From positions 124,001 through 188,000 of the forward strand of contig JALMLS010000015.1 in the NCBI GenBank assembly GCA_038496445.1: DNA of 64,000 nt, in the 5' to 3' direction. Position 1 is the stretch's first letter. The number at the start of each line of letters is the position of its first letter. This document shows, piece after piece, positions 59,350-64,000 of the stretch. The translations under genes and the position numbers were made by a program. The notes under the pieces were generated by a model. That model ran no database searches. It saw nothing but the letters and a program-made list of their open reading frames with translations, and was not told the origin of the DNA. Source of the DNA: Trichosphaerium sp. ATCC 40318 (taxonomy: Eukaryota; Discosea; Flabellinia; Trichosidae).

Positions 59350-61605
59350 TTATTGTTGAGCAAGGGCAGAGAAATATGTCTTTACAGCATCAAGATAAGT
59401 AGTTCTGGCATGCATAGCCTTTAGTACAGTGGCATATGACCAAGTTAAATCAGTAGCACTAAATAACACATGAGAATGAAAAAATTGGAACATACTGGAC
59501 TCGTACCTAGTTGGTACTCCTGTGTTTCTATCAAGTTGTTCTGGAAGGTGGAACCCGTATTTTTCTACGTGGTATCTGATACGGTACAATACAGCATCTC
59601 CTTGGTTAGCCAAAAGAGAAGCAAACTCAAGGTGAGAGTCAATAGTGGCTTCACTATCAAGTCCAAGAACGTCACGCCAAACAGCCATGTCTTTCTCTTT
59701 TGGAATTACTTGTTCTTCGAATGCTTGAGAAGCTCCACGGTAAAATACTTGGGCCAAAGCACCAGAAGTAAGAACCCCTTAAGTCACGTGAGTAATGAAG
59801 ACTTTCAAAGAAAAAACAGTGCAAATGTGGACGTACAAGGATTGCCTCCAGCATAGTGATCACCCTCGTATCTGCCGTACATTACACCAGGAATACCATT
59901 TTGAGTATCTTGACGGTTGATGGCGAACATAGTGTTGAACAAAGTTGTAAGAGTTGAAATTGTACCGGCTACTTTAGGTCCAGTTGGTGGGAACAAATCA
60001 CCAGTGTATCTAAATTACGTTAGAAAGCGTAAAGCTATAGGAAATACAAGTACCCATCATTAAAGGCGACGATGACTGCACCATCTTTTTGACGATTAAC
60101 AGACTCAAAAACGAACTGTCCGTTCCAGTGATCGTTAAGATTGCCTTCGATGTCTTTTGCTGCAGAAGTGTATCTTGCAGCGCTTGAGGAGTCACCCATC
60201 TTAGTAGCAAGAGCAGCACCTATAAGCAAAGCACGACGTTGGTTGAATCTGTTCCAGAAGAAATCTTCACTGTGAACTTCTTCCCATAGATCACAAGTGC
60301 TCGATTGGTAGCTTGTCAACACAAAATCAAGGTCGTATTTGATAGCGCCACCATTGTACGAACTGGTTCCTGTCCACAAATACTGCTTTACGTAAGCTTG
60401 AGAAGCAGAAGATCCTTCAGCCATGAGGTTGTTGGCAAAATCAGTAAGGGTAGCAGCACGGAGTGCAGGACCATCATTCTGAGGTCTGCACCAGCCTCCA
60501 GTGTATGGACCACCATCTGGCAAGATGAATTTTGGTTCCTCACCTTGGATATCGATTAGTTGAATACTTTAGAAAGGTATGGGAAGGTATGTAAGGTACA
60601 GAAAGGTACTCCGAAAAGTTTTCTCAAATCTAAAGTTTTAACGTAAAGTGGTAACACGTCACGTGCGTGAAAAGTTATTTTTCATTGTAATGTGACATTG
60701 TTTTGGTTTTGTGCATTAAAAAAGAAGTTCCGTTGATAAAATTGGGAACTGTATGCATAAAAGTGCGGGCAAATAGTACGTACGAACATCGATGCCGTTA
60801 GGGTCATTTAGTACTTGTTTTCTAAGTACCCATTGGGTGTAATCCTTCATTTTTGGTTCGTAAGTTGTAAAATCTGTCAATATCATTAAAGCTCTCATTG
60901 TTAGAGCGCCATCACGCATCCAGTGGTAATAGTAACTACCACCTGGAGTATTGTTATCGGGGCTAGCAACTACACCTCCCTTTCCTAAAACCAAATTGAG
61001 CAAACCAGGTAAAACAATAAAAATAAGGAAAGAAGACCAACTTTGTGTATCGAAAAGTTAGCTAAGAAAAAAAAAACTACAAAGAGTTTCAAAATAAACT
61101 AGGAGGTACCTTGGATATCAATGTTAGCCAAGAAGAATCCCATCATTGTGTTTACTTCACTGGTATTGAAAGGTGGTCCGGATGGAATAGGTACAGGAGC
61201 AATTGGTGCCTGAGCTGGGTGATAACACCATGGGATGGCTGAGTTATGACTAAAAAAAAAGACTTTGTGTAAGTAAAAGAGGAAACAAGTGTGGACGAAA
61301 TTCTCAAGGCGCACAAACGATTTTAGCGAAAGCGGAGCAATTTTACGTAATAATTTCAAATGTAGAAATTTCTGCGTACCCTTCTGGTACCCAGCAGCAT
61401 CCAGACGCCAAACATTGTTGTTGTGTAGTGCCTGAGTGCCCGCAGTCAATTTTAGAGGCATTTGCCACTTGACAGTTCATTACGTCATTACTAGGCCTAG
61501 CGCTACTATAATAGGCCATTAATTAGAAAAATAACTGTAGATATGTACGTACGAAGTGCTAATCGCTAGTAACAGCACCGCCACAAGAAGAGTTGTTCTT
61601 ATCAT
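59350..61605 (-). CDS. GH15 glucoamylase with N-terminal P-type trefoil domain
   Basis: The start encodes the signal peptide MIRTTLLVAVLLLAISTS. Exons at about 61.48-61.15 kb then form a trefoil domain: KIDCGHSGTTQQQCLASGCC, WVPEG and AIPWCYHP. The GH15 barrel follows: GGSYYYHWMRDGALTMRAL, LPDGGPYTGGWCRPQNDGPA, the catalytic acid in SSTCDLWEEVHSEDFFW, GVMYGRYEGDHYAGGNP, FHLPEQLDRNTGVPT with the likely second catalytic Glu, and ATDLTWSYATVLKAMHART. It should release glucose from starch or glycogen outside the cell or in lysosomes. A trefoil module is usual in GH31, not GH15. There are at least seven exons. Confidence 0.9.
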
Positions 61606-62295
61606 CGTTGTTTGGTTAGTTTGTAGTTCTCAGGGAGGACTTAACGTGAATTCGTTCAAAACCAGTCAGCACTGAGCTAAAAAGGCAGTGTTTCTAAATC
61701 TAGGTGGAAAAGTCTTCTGCAATTGCGCGTCTACAACCAACCTCAAGCACTTACTAATAACCCCCTTGCGCACGTGCTTCCTTAGAGCAAAATGCTTCCA
61801 AAATAATATGCTGTACTACGCTTGGAGTGCACTCAGGCTTTATGAATACATAGTGTAGGACCACCAAGCGAAAGCAAATGCTTCGCTTCAAAACTTTTTA
61901 TGTTACACATTTGTAATGTTTCCAACGCCACTAAACCAAGTGTAACATTACCTAAACGTCTCTTGAAGCAGTAAATGGCATAATATCGTGCAACAGAACG
62001 GTTTGGTGTTAGTCAAAGATGTAGTGCTTTTTGCAGCGCAAATATTGAATACATTACCAACTTGCGTACAAATATAGCTACAGGCGCAGTTTAGCGTTCC
62101 GTTAACAATATTCTACGCAATGCGCCTGCTGCACACTAAAAACAAACTCTGCTATACTATCTCCGCTCAAAAGGCCTTTAAAAAAACAAACGCAAAACAT
62201 GGCACTTAAGGCACAGCGAAAACTCTAAAAATTTGGAAAACGCAGGTCGCAGTCCCAGCCAAGAAAAAGACTAACATCAACTAATCTTAGGTAGC
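61606..62295. promoter_or_regulatory. Divergent intergenic region
   Basis: About 690 bp between the glucoamylase start (minus) and the U2AF2 start (plus), presumably holding both promoters. CACGTG occurs at about 61772. No further gene was recognised. Confidence 0.45.

Positions 62296-64000
<1,705 letters not shown>

Overview
This is nuclear DNA of a microbial eukaryote: AT-rich, gene-dense (about 25 genes in 64 kb) and very intron-rich. Introns are short, mostly 40-120 nt, with a strong GTACGT-type donor, frequent CTAAC/TTAAC branch-like motifs and an acceptor that is often AAG instead of YAG. Genes lie on both strands with small gaps. A Zn2Cys6 transcription factor, GH15 and GH43 glycosidases, LRR and PstS-7TM receptors, U2AF2, MFAP1, RPN11 and a mitochondrial-type 3-methylcrotonyl-CoA carboxylase alpha subunit point to a fungus-related or amoebozoan-like protist. 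I cannot name the species.

I built the gene models by joining open segments at GT-AG (rarely GC-AG) boundaries that keep phase. For most genes the exon lengths sum to a multiple of three and rebuild a recognisable domain. Several genes have exons too short to show as long ORFs and appear only after splicing, for example the six-exon EF-hand protein at 3331-4126.

Layout. 1-3.1 kb: a repeat-bearing coiled-coil ORF, a MITE-like element and two tandem NTF2-like genes. 3.3-9.6 kb: an EF-hand protein diverging from a 956-aa protein with four copies of an unrecognised module. 10.7-16 kb (minus): a small hypothetical gene, a bacterial-type amidohydrolase and a calponin-homology coiled-coil protein. 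16-23 kb (plus): a type I membrane protein, an F-box-like/PQQ propeller protein and a Cys-rich protein probably GPI-anchored. 23-33 kb (mostly minus): an LRR receptor, an HD phosphohydrolase, a Cys-repeat ORF and MCCC1. 33-35 kb: an intronless fusion of a PstS-like phosphate-binding domain to a class C-type 7TM domain. 35-45.7 kb (plus): MFAP1, RPN11, a VWA protein, a secreted C2 protein and a GST-like protein. 45.8-51.3 kb: an unknown helical protein and a Zn2Cys6 regulator. 51.7-61.6 kb (minus): GH43, a beta-helix protein, PhzF, an FKBP-TPR protein and a trefoil-GH15 glucoamylase. The window ends inside U2AF2.

The neighbours do not form an operon. Broad themes are secreted or surface proteins (receptors, glycosidases, Cys-rich proteins) mixed with housekeeping splicing and proteasome genes. 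The points most worth following are the PstS-7TM receptor, the four-module 956-aa protein, the splice-site peculiarities (24-nt and 29-nt introns, GC-AG introns keeping GCACGT) and a marked excess of CACGTG palindromes.
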